Of a stretch of DNA of 64,000 nt, positions 19,901 through 29,303 are shown in pieces (positions within the stretch are counted from its first letter, which is position 1; each line of letters begins with the position of its first letter). The notes under the pieces were generated by a model, which searched no databases, had not been told where the DNA came from, and worked only from the letters and a program-made list of their open reading frames with translations. Source of the stretch: Streptomyces diastatochromogenes (GTDB taxonomy: Bacteria > Actinomycetota > Actinomycetes > Streptomycetales > Streptomycetaceae); contig JAPTYK010000001.1 in NCBI GenBank assembly GCA_026913215.1, forward strand, positions 3,038,001 through 3,102,000, in the 5' to 3' direction. Both the position numbers and the translations under genes were made by a program.

Positions 19901-20773
19901 ATGACAGCCGAAACAAGCCGGTACGCCGACTTCGAGAACCTCCAGCGACAGGCCCTCACCCTCCGCCGCGAGGGCCTCAGCCTCCGCCAGATCCGCGACC
20001 GCCTGAAGGTCTACAACAACGACCTCCTCCACCGCCTGGTGAAGGGCGAGCCACCCCCCGAGTGGACGAAGCGCCCGAACGCGAAGGACGACCTCCGCGA
20101 CCGCGCGAGGGAGCTCCGCACGCGGGGCTGGACCTACGACCAGATCCAGGTGGAACTGGGCTGCTCGAAGAGCTCGATCTCGCTCTGGGTACGGGACCTG
20201 CCGAAGCCGGAACGGAAACGGACCCCGGAGGAGGCGTCCGAGATCGCGCGGCGGGGCTGGGAGGCCACACTGCGCCGACGCGAGGAGGAGCGCCAGGCGG
20301 TCAAACGCACGGCGGCGGCGGAGATCGGGGCGATGTCGGAGCGGGAACTCTTCCTGCTCGGGGTGGGCCTCTACTGGGCGGAGGGAACGAAAGACAAGCC
20401 CCACGCCCGCCGCGAACGTACGGTCTTCGTGAACAGCGACCCCGGGATGATCCGGGTCTACACCGCCTGGCTCGATCTCCTCGGCGTCGAACCCGAGCGG
20501 CGGAAGTACTGCGTGATGATCCACGAGACCTCGGACGCCGGCGAAGCCGAGCGATTCTGGGGCGACCTCGTAGGCGTCGACCCCTCGGCCTTCGGCAAGA
20601 CGACCGTCAAGCGGCACGACCCGCGAACCAACCGCAAGAACGTGAGCGCCGGTTATCGCGGCTGCCTCGCGATCCGAATCCTCGGGAGCGCCGATCTGTA
20701 CCGTCGCATCGAAGGCGCCTGGTACGGCATAGTAGGGGCGGCTACCGCACCCGATCTTAAGAATCGGACATAG
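19901..20773 (+). CDS. HTH protein with a LAGLIDADG-like segment, next to tRNA-Gln
   Basis: An intact protein of 290 residues. The first ~100 residues carry two helix-turn-helix segments (LRREGLSLRQIRDRLKV; RTRGWTYDQIQVELGCSKSS followed by ISLWVRDL). After a basic helical linker, residues ~150-280 include ELFLLGVGLYWAEGTK, which resembles a LAGLIDADG helix with its acidic residue (GLYWAEGT), and IYRRIEGAWYGI-like sequence near the end. This could be a stand-alone homing-endonuclease relative or a DNA-binding protein of another kind; no intron or intein is visible nearby. The stop lies 6 bases before tRNA-Gln. The divergent neighbour is the histidine kinase. Confidence 0.6.
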   Translation: MTAETSRYADFENLQRQALTLRREGLSLRQIRDRLKVYNNDLLHRLVKGEPPPEWTKRPNAKDDLRDRARELRTRGWTYDQIQVELGCSKSSISLWVRDLPKPERKRTPEEASEIARRGWEATLRRREEERQAVKRTAAAEIGAMSERELFLLGVGLYWAEGTKDKPHARRERTVFVNSDPGMIRVYTAWLDLLGVEPERRKYCVMIHETSDAGEAERFWGDLVGVDPSAFGKTTVKRHDPRTNRKNVSAGYRGCLAIRILGSADLYRRIEGAWYGIVGAATAPDLKNRT

Positions 20774-20779
20774 CGGTAA

Positions 20780-20850
20780 TCCCGGGTCGTCTAAGGGCAA
20801 GACGGGAGATTTTGGTTCTCCATATGGGGGTTCGAGTCCTCCCCCGGGAG
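20780..20850 (+). tRNA. tRNA-Gln (anticodon TTG)
   Basis: All four arms fold: acceptor TCCCGGG (20780-20786) with CCCGGGA (20843-20849), D stem GTCT/AGAC, anticodon stem GGAGA/TCTCC with loop TTTTGGT, and T arm GGGGG-TTCGAGT-CCTCC. The anticodon is TTG at 20812-20814, so it reads CAA as glutamine. The discriminator is G20850 and CCA is not encoded, as is common in streptomycetes. Confidence 0.93.
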
Positions 20851-20959
20851 CTTGCAGGTTCGGGTCCTACCCTCACGGGTCAGGACCCGCACTCATGTCC
20901 GCCCCCTTGCCCCCCGGTATCCTTCGTGCGTCCACCACCCAAAGCCGAAGGGCATTCCC

Positions 20960-22405
20960 GTGAGCGCCAACCGCCCGGCAGCCGTCGTCGTCCTCGCAGC
21001 GGGTGAGGGCACCCGCATGAAGTCGAAGACCCCCAAGGTCCTGCACGAGATCGCCGGGCGTTCGCTCGTCGGGCATGTCGTGTCCGCCGCGCGGGAGCTG
21101 GAGCCCGAGCACCTCGTCGTGGTCGTCGGGCATGCCCGGGAGCGCGTGAAGGAGCACCTGGACGCGTACTACGCCGGGACGCGGACCGCCGTGCAGGAGC
21201 AGCAGAACGGCACGGGGCACGCGGTGCGGATGGCGCTGGAGGAGCTCGTCGAGGCGCCCGAGGGGACCGTGGTGGTCGTGTGCGGCGACACGCCGCTGCT
21301 GTCCGGGGAGACGCTGAAGGCGCTGGCCGGCACGCACGCCGCCGACGGCAACGCGGTGACCGTGCTGACGGCCGAGGTTCCGGACTCGACCGGGTACGGG
21401 CGGATCGTGCGGGACGCGGACGGCGCCGTGACGGAGATCGTCGAGCACAAGGACGCCTCCGAGGCGCAGCTCGCGATCCGGGAGATCAACTCCGGTGTGT
21501 TCGCGTTCGACGGGAAGCTGCTCGCCGAGGCGCTGGGCCAGGTGCGGACGGACAACAGCCAGGGCGAGGAGTACCTCACCGACGTGCTGTCGATCCTGCG
21601 CGAGGCCGGGCACCGCGTCGGCGCGTCCGTCGCCGGTGACCACCGCGAGATCCTGGGGATCAACAACCGGGTGCAGCTGGCCGAGGCCCGCGCCCTGCTG
21701 AACCAGCGGCTCCTGGAGCGGGCCATGATGGCCGGCGTCACCGTCCAGGACCCCGCCTCGGTCTTCGTGGACGTCACGGTGACGTTCGAGGCGGACGCCG
21801 TGATCCTGCCGGGCACGCAGCTGCTGGGGAGCACGCACATCGCCGAGGACGCCATCGTCGGGCCGAACACGCGTCTGACGGACGTCACCGTCGGCAAGGG
21901 CGCCCGGGTGGACAACACCGTGGCCTTCTCGGCCACCGTCGGCGAGGGCGCGTCCGTGGGCCCGTTCGCGTACCTCCGCCCGGGGACCAACCTCGGGAAG
22001 AAGTCGAAGGCCGGCACGTACGTCGAGATGAAGAACGCGACGATCGGCGAGGGCACGAAGGTCCCCCACCTGTCGTACGTGGGCGACGCGACGATCGGCG
22101 AGTACACGAACATCGGCGCCGCGAGCGTCTTCGTGAACTACGACGGCGAGGCGAAGCACCACACCACGATCGGCTCCCACTGCCGTACGGGTTCGGACAA
22201 CATGTTTGTGGCTCCCATCACCATCGGGGACGGGGCCTACACCGCCGCGGGGTCCGTGATCACGAAGGACGTGCCGGCCGGTTCGCTCGCCGTGGCCCGG
22301 GGCCAGCAGCGGAATATCGAGGGTTGGGTGGCCCGGAAGCGGCCCGGCAGTGCCGCCGCCCAGGCCGCTCAGGTGGCCGCCGAGGAGTCCGCCGGCGAAG
22401 GCTGA
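20960..22405 (+). CDS. glmU: Bifunctional GlmU: GlcNAc-1-P uridyltransferase / GlcN-1-P acetyltransferase
   Basis: GlmU makes UDP-N-acetylglucosamine, the precursor of peptidoglycan. The protein is intact (481 residues from GTG 20960). The N-terminal uridyltransferase has VLAAGEGTRMKSKTPKVLHE with the nucleotide-binding G-x-G-T-R-M-K, and VVVCGDTPLL. The C-terminal half is a left-handed beta-helix of hexapeptide repeats (AVIGPNTRL-type) with the acetyltransferase residues around YVEMKNATIGEGTKVPHLSY and NYDGEAKHHTTIG. It lies between tRNA-Gln and prs in the same direction, as is usual in actinobacteria, where glmU-prs is a conserved pair. Confidence 0.97.
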   Translation: MSANRPAAVVVLAAGEGTRMKSKTPKVLHEIAGRSLVGHVVSAARELEPEHLVVVVGHARERVKEHLDAYYAGTRTAVQEQQNGTGHAVRMALEELVEAPEGTVVVVCGDTPLLSGETLKALAGTHAADGNAVTVLTAEVPDSTGYGRIVRDADGAVTEIVEHKDASEAQLAIREINSGVFAFDGKLLAEALGQVRTDNSQGEEYLTDVLSILREAGHRVGASVAGDHREILGINNRVQLAEARALLNQRLLERAMMAGVTVQDPASVFVDVTVTFEADAVILPGTQLLGSTHIAEDAIVGPNTRLTDVTVGKGARVDNTVAFSATVGEGASVGPFAYLRPGTNLGKKSKAGTYVEMKNATIGEGTKVPHLSYVGDATIGEYTNIGAASVFVNYDGEAKHHTTIGSHCRTGSDNMFVAPITIGDGAYTAAGSVITKDVPAGSLAVARGQQRNIEGWVARKRPGSAAAQAAQVAAEESAGEG

Positions 22406-22526
22406 CCGGAAACAGGTACGTCGAACTCGGCGTACCGTGATACGTGCACACAAATTCGGCTGGTTCGCACGCGCGCACGGGAGCGCGAGGGTCGCGGCCA
22501 GAGAACACGTCTGAGGAGACAGTGCT

Positions 22527-23501
22527 GTGACCGGGATCAAGACGACCGGCGAGAAGAAGCTGATGCTCTTCTCCGGCCGCGCCCACCCCGAGCTGGCCGA
22601 GGAGGTCGCGCACCAGCTGGGCGTCGGTCTCGTTCCCACCAAGGCGTTCGACTTCGCCAACGGTGAGATCTACGTCCGCTTCCAGGAGTCGGCGCGCGGC
22701 GCGGACTGCTTCCTGATCCAGAGCCACACGGCTCCGATCAACAAGTGGATCATGGAGCAGCTCATCATGATCGATGCTCTGAAGCGGGCTTCCGCCCGGA
22801 GCATCACCGTGATCATTCCGTCGTACGGCTACGCCCGTCAGGACAAGAAGCACCGCGGCCGCGAGCCGATCTCGGCGCGTCTGGTGGCGGACCTGCTGAA
22901 GACGGCGGGTGCGGACCGCATCCTGACCGTGGACCTGCACACGGACCAGATCCAGGGCTTCTTCGACGGCCCGGTGGACCACCTGTCGGCGCTGCCGGTC
23001 CTGGCGGACTACGTGGGTGCGAAGGTCGACCGCGACAAGCTGACGATCGTGTCCCCGGACGCGGGCCGCGTGCGGGTCGCCGACCGCTGGTGCGACCGTC
23101 TGGACGCGCCGCTCGCGATCGTGCACAAGCGTCGCGACAAGGACGTCGCCAACCAGGTCACCGTGCACGAGGTCGTCGGTGACGTGAAGGGCCGCGTCTG
23201 CGTCCTCGTGGACGACATGGTCGACACGGGCGGCACGATCTGCGCCGCCGCGGACGCCCTGTTCGCGCACGGTGCCGAGGACGTCATCGTGACGGCCACG
23301 CACGGCATCCTGTCGGGTCCGGCCGCGGACCGGCTGAAGAACTCCAAGGTCAGCGAGTTCGTCTTCACGGACACGCTGCCGGTGCCGGGCGCGCTTGAGC
23401 TGGACAAGATCACCGTCCTGTCGATCGCTCCGACGATCGCGCGCGCGGTGCGCGAGGTGTTCGAGGACGGTTCGGTGACGAGCCTCTTCGAGGAGCACTG
23501 A
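22527..23501 (+). CDS. prs: Ribose-phosphate pyrophosphokinase (PRPP synthetase)
   Basis: The enzyme converts ribose-5-phosphate and ATP to PRPP for nucleotide, histidine and tryptophan synthesis. The gene is intact, 324 residues, from GTG 22527 with GAGGAGACAGTGCT upstream. Diagnostic stretches are [42 protein letters not shown], the divalent-metal site [12 protein letters not shown] and the PRPP loop [14 protein letters not shown]. It lies 121 bases downstream of glmU and ends just before a strong hairpin terminator. Confidence 0.97.
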   Translation: MTGIKTTGEKKLMLFSGRAHPELAEEVAHQLGVGLVPTKAFDFANGEIYVRFQESARGADCFLIQSHTAPINKWIMEQLIMIDALKRASARSITVIIPSYGYARQDKKHRGREPISARLVADLLKTAGADRILTVDLHTDQIQGFFDGPVDHLSALPVLADYVGAKVDRDKLTIVSPDAGRVRVADRWCDRLDAPLAIVHKRRDKDVANQVTVHEVVGDVKGRVCVLVDDMVDTGGTICAAADALFAHGAEDVIVTATHGILSGPAADRLKNSKVSEFVFTDTLPVPGALELDKITVLSIAPTIARAVREVFEDGSVTSLFEEH

Positions 23502-23545
23502 GCTGCCGGTAGGCCGTAGCGGTAAGCAGTGAGCAGTAGCTGAGA

Positions 23546-23575
23546 AGGGCCTTTCCCCGGACGGGGAAAGGCCCT
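23546..23575. terminator. Bidirectional hairpin terminator between prs and the serine hydrolase gene
   Basis: Perfect 13-base arms, 23546-23558 (AGGGCCTTTCCCC) and 23563-23575, enclose the tetraloop GGAC. The hairpin lies 44 bases past the prs stop and directly beside the stop of the convergent gene at 23578, so it can serve both. Confidence 0.85.
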
Positions 23576-23577
23576 CT

Positions 23578-24450
23578 TCATGCCCGCAGCGCGTCCACCG
23601 CGATCCTCGCCGCCCTGCCGATCGCCGCGTCGGCGGCCGGGAGGGTGACGTCGGTGGAGGCCGCGCGGGTGAAGACGGCGACGGCGTAGCGGCCGCCGTC
23701 GGGGTATTCGACGACGCCGGCCTCGTGGCGGAGGGTGGGCAGGGAGCCGGTCTTGCCGCTGACGCGGACGTCGTCGAAGGGGAAGCCGGCGGCGAGGCGG
23801 TGGGTCCAGGCCTGGAGGCCGAGGAGGGCGCGGAGCTCTTCGCCGTACTCGCCGGGGCAGACCTCGTCGCGCCAGACGGCGGCGAGGAGGGCGGTGATCT
23901 CGCGGGGGGTGGAGCGGTTGGTGCGGGCGGGGTCGAGGGCGCGGAGGCGGGCGAGGACGGCGGGGTCGGTGTAGCCGGCGGGGTCTCCGGCGGTGTCCTC
24001 GCGCATCGTGGCGTACAGCTCGCCCATGGTCTGGACGGCGAGGGTCCGGTGCAGGCCGAGGGCGGCCATGGTGGCGTTGACGGTGTCGAGGCCGAGGGCG
24101 TCCCAGAGGAGGTCGGCGGCGGTGTTGTCGCTGACGGCGACGGCGAGGCCGGCGAGGTCGCGGAGGGAGAGCCGGGCGGCGTCGCGCATGACGGACAGGC
24201 CGGTGGAGCCGGGGGTGCGGCCGGTGGCGGGGACGTCGACGGGCCGGGTGGGGTCGACGAGGCCGAGGTGGGCCTGCCGGTAGAGGGTGGCGACGAGGCA
24301 GAGCTTGTGGACGCTGGCGGTCGGCACGGGGGTGTCGGAGCCGATGCCGAGGGCGGTGCCGGTGTCGATGTCGGTGGCGTGGAGCCGGCCGGTGACGCCC
24401 GCGTCGGCGAAGGCCGCGGCGATGCGGCGGGTGGCGGGGTGGGGGGTCAC
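23578..24450 (-). CDS. Class A beta-lactamase-like serine hydrolase, cytoplasmic
   Basis: An intact protein of 290 residues with the penicillin-interacting serine hydrolase motifs: SxxK in TASVHKLCL (about residue 47), SDN in [11 protein letters not shown] and KTG in [10 protein letters not shown]. No signal peptide is present, and the class A omega-loop Glu-x2-x-Asn is not obvious, so true beta-lactamase activity is doubtful. Its ATG overlaps the stop of the LysR gene by 4 bases, giving a two-gene operon that is divergent from a penicillin-binding protein gene. A role in handling beta-lactams or cell-wall peptides is an inference from that context. Confidence 0.82.
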   Translation of the reverse strand: MTPHPATRRIAAAFADAGVTGRLHATDIDTGTALGIGSDTPVPTASVHKLCLVATLYRQAHLGLVDPTRPVDVPATGRTPGSTGLSVMRDAARLSLRDLAGLAVAVSDNTAADLLWDALGLDTVNATMAALGLHRTLAVQTMGELYATMREDTAGDPAGYTDPAVLARLRALDPARTNRSTPREITALLAAVWRDEVCPGEYGEELRALLGLQAWTHRLAAGFPFDDVRVSGKTGSLPTLRHEAGVVEYPDGGRYAVAVFTRAASTDVTLPAADAAIGRAARIAVDALRA

Positions 24451-25387
24451 AGGGGGAACTCCGATGCGGGGCGGGGGAAGACCATCCTGGCGGACGGGGC
24501 GGGCCGCAGGTCGGCGTGTGCGCGGAGGATCTCGTGGGCGGTGTCGGTGAAGAGGCGTACGGCGGGTCCGTCCTTGCCCTCGGGCCAGGCGGTGGAGGTG
24601 CGCCAGGTGACCGGGGAGCCGCGGAGGGGGCGCCAGACGGTGCCGTCTCCGTCGGGGGTGCGGGGGACGAGGGCGACGGCGCCGCCGGAGAGGACGAGGG
24701 CGCGGGTGAAGTCGGGTCCGGCGGCTTCGTGGACGGTGGCGGGGTGCAGCCGTGGCGGGCGCAGGCGGTGAGGGTCTCGTCGTGGAGGGCGGGGCTTCGG
24801 CGCGGGGAAGAGGACGAGGTCGCGGCCGGTGAGGGCGGCGGCGGGGAGTTCGGGGGTGCGGCGAGGGGGTCGCCGGCGGGGAGGAGGGCGCCGAGGGGCT
24901 GGTGGAGGGTGGGGCCGAAGGCGAGTCCGGGGGCGGGGCAGGGGTGGCGGACGATGCCGACGTCGAGGGTGCCGGCGGTGAGTTCGGCGGTCTGTTCGGT
25001 GGTGGGGAGTTCGCGGAGTTCGAGGTCTGCGCCGGGTGAGCGGGTGCGGAAGGCGGTGAGGAGGTGGCCGACGGCGGTGGCGCCGAGTCCGGGGGTACGG
25101 CGGCGCGGAGGGTGCCGAGGGCGCCGCTGTGGACGCGGGCGACGGTGGCGGTGAGCCGGTCGGCGGCGGCGAGGAGGTGTTCGGTGTCGGTGAGGACGAG
25201 GCGTCCGCGGGGTGAGGGCGGCGCCTCGGGGGCCGCGGTCGAGGAGGCGGACGCCGAGTTCGCGTTCGAGGCGCTGGATGCGCTGGGAGAGGGAGGGCTG
25301 GGCCATGCGCAGTCGGGCGGCGGCGCGGCCGAAGTGCTGTTCCTCGGCGACGGTCCTGAAGTACCGCAGGTGCAGGAGCAGGTCCAT
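24447..25387 (-). CDS. LysR-family regulator next to PBP and beta-lactamase-like genes
   Basis: A LysR-type regulator of about 314 residues after correction. The N-terminal HTH is clear: [49 protein letters not shown]. The effector domain can be followed through different frames ([20 protein letters not shown], then [12 protein letters not shown], and ending [13 protein letters not shown]). Several apparent base losses lie between 24780 and 25215. It is translationally coupled to the downstream serine hydrolase gene and divergent from the PBP gene, 86 bases away, an arrangement that recalls AmpR-ampC. Confidence 0.82.
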
Positions 25388-25473
25388 GACCAGCAAGGAT
25401 AGGCGTATGACTATGGCTCGTATCCCGATATGAGTCTTGGACTGGTCGTACGGATGTCTGTTTCGCTGCCGAT

Positions 25474-27077
25474 ATGACGAAACGGACGACACATCGGGGA
25501 CAGGTGCACGGGCGTCGGCGCAGGTGGCCGGCGGTGGCGGTGGCCGGAGTGCTGGTCGCGGGGCCTCCGGTTGGGCGGTGGCGTACGGGCCGTGGAAGCC
25601 GGTCGCGGAGGGGCCGGCGGTGGCGGATCCGGAGGCCGTGCGGACGGCGAAGGCGTTTCTGGGGAGCTGGGCGGCGGGGGACCTGGCGGCCGCGGGGCGG
25701 CTGACGGACGCGCCGGTGAAGGCGGAGGAGACCCTGCGGAACTTCACGGCGGGTCTGGAGATCGCGAAGCCGGTCCTGACGGCGGGGGCGGCCCGGCCGG
25801 AGGGCGATGCGGGGGCGCGTCTGGCGTTCACGGCGAGGATGCCGGTGGCGGGGCTGGGGACGTGGTCGTACGGCTCGGAGCTGGCGGTGGCGCGGACGGA
25901 CGCGGGGTGGCGGGTGCGGTGGGAGTTGCCGCTGATCCATCCGCGGCTCAACGACAAGCAGCGGTTCAAGCTGGTGGAGGAGGAGTCCTCGGAGCTGGCG
26001 GCGGTGGACCGGGACGGGAAGGCGATCTCGGCGGCCGAGCACCCCTCGCTGGTGTCGGTGCTGGGTCTCGGCGGGGGCAAGCCGCGGGGCGAGGTGCGGG
26101 TGGTGGACCGGATCACCGGGGAGACGAAGGGGACGGCGGTGCGGTTCGGGCCGGATCCGGGAAGGACGGGGTCCGCTGCGGACGACGATCGACGCGCGGA
26201 CGCAGGCGGCGGCCGAGAAGGCGCTCGCCCGGCACGCGGCGGGGCGGAACGCGGGTCTGGTGGCGGTGCGGATCGACAGCGGCGAGGTGGTCGCGGTGGT
26301 CAACGGTCCGGCGGGCGGCTTCAACCGGGCGTTCCAGGGGACGTACGCGCCGGGGTCGACGTGGAAGGTGGTGACGAGTGCGGCGCTGCTCGCGAAGGGG
26401 CGGTGACGCCGGATTCGCGGGTGGGGTGTCCGAAGTACCTGACGGTGGGGAAGCAGTTCCACAACGTGGAGACCTCGGAGATTCCGGACGCGACGTTCCG
26501 GCAGGACTTCATCCATTCGTGCAACACGGCGTTCGTGGCGCTGCGGGGGCGTCTCACGAACGACGAGATGACCGTGTTCGCGAAGGAGTACTTCGGGCTG
26601 GGTCCGGAGTGGAAGACCGGGGTGAGCTCGGTGGACGCGGAGGTGCCGGTGCCGGCGGACGAGCCGGAGAAGGCGGCCTCGCTGTTCGGGCAGGGGCGGC
26701 TGCGGACGAATCCGCTGGCGATGGCGTCGGTGACGGCGACGGCGGTGTCGGGGACCTTCCACCAGCCGCTCCTCGTGAAGGGGACGGAGCAGCCGTCGGT
26801 GGCGACGAAGCCGCTGCCGCGGGGGGTGGTGGCGGGGCTGCGGTCGCTGATGCGGGACACGGTGACGGACGGTTCGGCGAAGGTCCTCGCGGGGGTGCCG
26901 GGTGAGGTCGGCGCGAAGACGGGGACCGCCGAGGTCACGGAGGACGGCAACAACAACGGCTGGCTGGTGGCGTACGACGGGAAGATCGCCGTGGCCTGTG
27001 TGGTGGAGGAGGCGGAGAGCGGCTCGGGCTCGGCGGGCCCGGTCCTGCGGGACCTGCTGAACGAGCTGGCGGGCTGA
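25474..27077 (+). CDS. Penicillin-binding protein (transpeptidase) with NTF2-like N-terminal domain
   Basis: A cell-wall transpeptidase of about 535 residues. A short basic N-terminus and one membrane helix ([12 protein letters not shown]) anchor it outside. An NTF2-like domain follows ([20 protein letters not shown]), then a short dimerisation region and the transpeptidase: active-site serine in [18 protein letters not shown] in [11 protein letters not shown], and KTG in [10 protein letters not shown]. The ATG at 25474 is used. Apparent base losses lie near 25565, 26165 and 26400. It is divergent from a LysR regulator and a beta-lactamase-like gene, which suggests regulated expression. Confidence 0.9.
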
Positions 27078-27327
27078 CGGGATGACGAGCTGGCGGGCTG
27101 GCGGGCCGGCGGGGGCTGACCTGCGGGGTCCGGTGGCCCGTGGCGGTGGCCGCTGATCCATTTGGGCGGGCCCGGGGCGGCGGGTAGACTGCCGTAGTTG
27201 CTCGGCGAGGGAGGCCGTACCCGTTCAGGGTCACGGCGGTCCGTTATCGACGCGCTCTTCGTAGCAGGCCATCGCCAGTCGTGGCCGGGTGACCACCTTT
27301 TTCGTCACCTTCTACGAGGAGTGCAAC

Positions 27328-27912
27328 ATGTCCGAGGTCAAGCTCGCCGCTTCCGTCCGCTCGGAGTTCGGCAAGGGCGCCGCCCGCGCCATCCGCCGCG
27401 ACGCCAAGGTTCCCGGTGTCATCTACGGCCACGGCTCGGAGCCGGTCCACGTCACCCTCCCGGCCCACGAGCTCGGCATGGCGCTCCGTACGCCGAACGT
27501 CCTGCTCTCCCTGGACATCGACGGCACCAACGAGCTGGCGATCCCGAAGGCCGTCCAGCGCGACGCCATCAAGGGCTTCCTGGTCCACGTCGACCTGCTC
27601 CTCGTGAAGCGCGGCGAGAAGGTCACCGTCGAGGTTCCGGTCCAGGCCGAGGGTGAGCTCGCCGCCGGTGGCAACCTGCTGGAGCACGTGCTCGGCACCC
27701 TGTCCGTCGAGGCCGAGGCCACCCACCTCCCCGAGGCCGTCACGGTCTCCGTGGAGGGCCTGGAGGCCGGTGCCTCCGTCCTCGCGAAGGACATCGCCCT
27801 CCCGAACGGCGTGACCCTGGTCACCGACGCCGACGCCGTCGTCCTCCAGGTCCTGGCCGCCCAGGCCGAGGAGCCGGCCGCCGAGGCCGAGGCCGAGGGC
27901 GCCGAGGCCTGA
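27328..27912 (+). CDS. rplY: 50S ribosomal protein L25 (general stress protein Ctc form)
   Basis: L25 binds 5S rRNA in the large subunit. The gene is intact, 194 residues: the L25 domain (EVKLAASVRSEFGKGAARAI, then VPGVIYGHGSEPVHVTLPAH) is followed by the longer Ctc-type C-terminal beta domain (LLEHVLGTLSVEAEATHLPE) and an acidic alanine-glutamate tail. The start is ATG 27328 with GAGGAG upstream; earlier in-frame codons lack a ribosome site. It precedes pth, the common actinobacterial order, with a hairpin between them. Confidence 0.96.
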   Translation: MSEVKLAASVRSEFGKGAARAIRRDAKVPGVIYGHGSEPVHVTLPAHELGMALRTPNVLLSLDIDGTNELAIPKAVQRDAIKGFLVHVDLLLVKRGEKVTVEVPVQAEGELAAGGNLLEHVLGTLSVEAEATHLPEAVTVSVEGLEAGASVLAKDIALPNGVTLVTDADAVVLQVLAAQAEEPAAEAEAEGAEA

Positions 27913-27934
27913 GCCGTAGGCTCTGCCTGACGTG

Positions 27935-27969
27935 ACGGGGTGACGGGCCGTACGGGCCCGTCACCCCGT
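27935..27969 (+). terminator. Hairpin terminator after rplY
   Basis: Perfect 14-base arms, 27935-27948 (ACGGGGTGACGGGC) and 27956-27969, with a 7-base loop, are followed by TTCTCTTGT. The T-rich tail is unusual for this GC-rich sequence and supports a rho-independent site. Confidence 0.8.
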
Positions 27970-28036
27970 TTCTCTTGTACGGATCTTGTACGACCACCCG
28001 GACACGCGGACACCGGATACGAGGAGAGCTGCGCAC

Positions 28037-28633
28037 ATGACGGACGACGCGAACGCCCCCTGGCTGATCGTCGGCCTCGGCAACCCGGGGCCCGAGTACG
28101 CGGCCAACCGCCACAACATCGGCTTCATGGTCGTGGACCTGCTCGCGGACCGGATCCGCGGCTCGTTCAAGCGGGCGCAGAAGGCGCAGGCGCAGGTCGT
28201 CGAGGGCCGGATGGGGCCTCCCGGTCCCGAGAACCGCCGGGTGATCCTCGCGAAGCCGATGTCGTTCATGAACCTCTCGGGCGGTCCGGTGACGGCGCTG
28301 CGCGACTTCTACAAGGTGCCGACGGCGCACGTCGTGGCGGTCCACGACGAGCTGGACATCGACTACGGGGTGCTGCGGCTGAAGCTGGGCGGCGGCGACA
28401 ACGGGCACAACGGTCTGAAGTCGATGACGAAGGCGATGGGTCCGGAGTACCACCGGGTGCGGTGCGGGATCGGCCGTCCGCCGGGCCGGATGCAGGTCGC
28501 GGACTTCGTCCTGAAGGACTTCTCGTCGACGGAGCGCAAGGACCTCGACTGGTTCGTGGACCGGGCGGCGGACTCGGTGGAGTGCCTGGTGGCGGAGGGC
28601 CTGGAGCGGGCCCAGTCGGCGTACAACTCCTGA
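28037..28633 (+). CDS. pth: Peptidyl-tRNA hydrolase
   Basis: Pth frees tRNA from peptidyl-tRNA that drops off ribosomes. The gene is intact, 198 residues from ATG 28037 with GAGGAGAGC upstream. Family motifs are [20 protein letters not shown] with the catalytic His, [34 protein letters not shown] and GHNGLKSM. It lies 125 bases after rplY. Confidence 0.96.
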   Translation: MTDDANAPWLIVGLGNPGPEYAANRHNIGFMVVDLLADRIRGSFKRAQKAQAQVVEGRMGPPGPENRRVILAKPMSFMNLSGGPVTALRDFYKVPTAHVVAVHDELDIDYGVLRLKLGGGDNGHNGLKSMTKAMGPEYHRVRCGIGRPPGRMQVADFVLKDFSSTERKDLDWFVDRAADSVECLVAEGLERAQSAYNS

Positions 28634-28721
28634 GACGACTCCTAGGACGCCTCCTGGGGCGGCTCCCGGGCCAACTCCTGTCACCCGGCGGTCGGGACGT
28701 ACGACTGTACGATCGCGGGTC

Positions 28722-29163
28722 ATGACCCACGTGCGTACCGCAGTCATGGCCCTGGTCTCCCTGCTCCTCCTCGTCGCGGGCGCCTGGGCCTCGTGGAACT
28801 CCGCCCAGCACGTCCTGCTCGGCAAGGGCCGTGAGCACGGGACGCTGACGGTGACCGACTGCACCGACGAGACGTGCAGCGGGCGTTACGTCCCGGAGGA
28901 CCCGGCGTCGAAGCGCCGGACGCTGACGATCGCGCGGTCGGTCGCGGCGGAGAAGGGCGTGACGATCCCGGTGGTGGTGAAGCCGGGTACGGACGAGGGC
29001 GTACGGGCGGGCTGGGGCGGCGGGCTGCACGCCTGGCTCCCGCTGGGCGGGGCGCTGATCTCGCCGCGCCGCTGGTCGGCGGCGGGATGCGGCTGCCGCG
29101 GACGGCGTGGTCGCTGGCGGGGGCGGCGGGGCGGTGCTGGTGGCCGCGTTCTTCGCCCTCTGA
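28722..29163 (+). CDS. Small hypothetical membrane protein
   Basis: I do not recognise the family. After correcting two apparent base losses (near 29060 and 29130) it is about 147 residues. The N-terminus is a membrane segment (VMALVSLLLLVAGAWASW). A soluble, probably extracytoplasmic region follows with CTDETCSGRYVPED, a possible disulphide pair, and a second membrane segment comes near the end (LAGAGGAVLVAAFFAL). It lies 88 bases after pth and may share its transcript. Confidence 0.6.
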
Positions 29164-29303
29164 GTTCGCCCCCTGATGCCCGTTTAAACCTGTTTCCCGA
29201 GCCAATCGTTATGGACCGCTGGCTTAAAGGCGACTTAAGGCGGCGGATAGGCTGCCCCAGCCACCTCCCACGGCATCCTCATTCCACAGATGGACGACTG
29301 CAC

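Noticed and set aside
20852..20959. N-terminal extension of GlmU
   Set aside because: The upstream in-frame codons begin inside the tRNA-Gln flank and do not resemble GlmU; the GTG at 20960 gives the normal N-terminus.
23009..26116. A 1035-codon minus-strand frame across prs, the hydrolase and LysR
   Set aside because: Only its LysR N-terminal part is real; the rest is antisense or out-of-frame sequence joined by lost bases.
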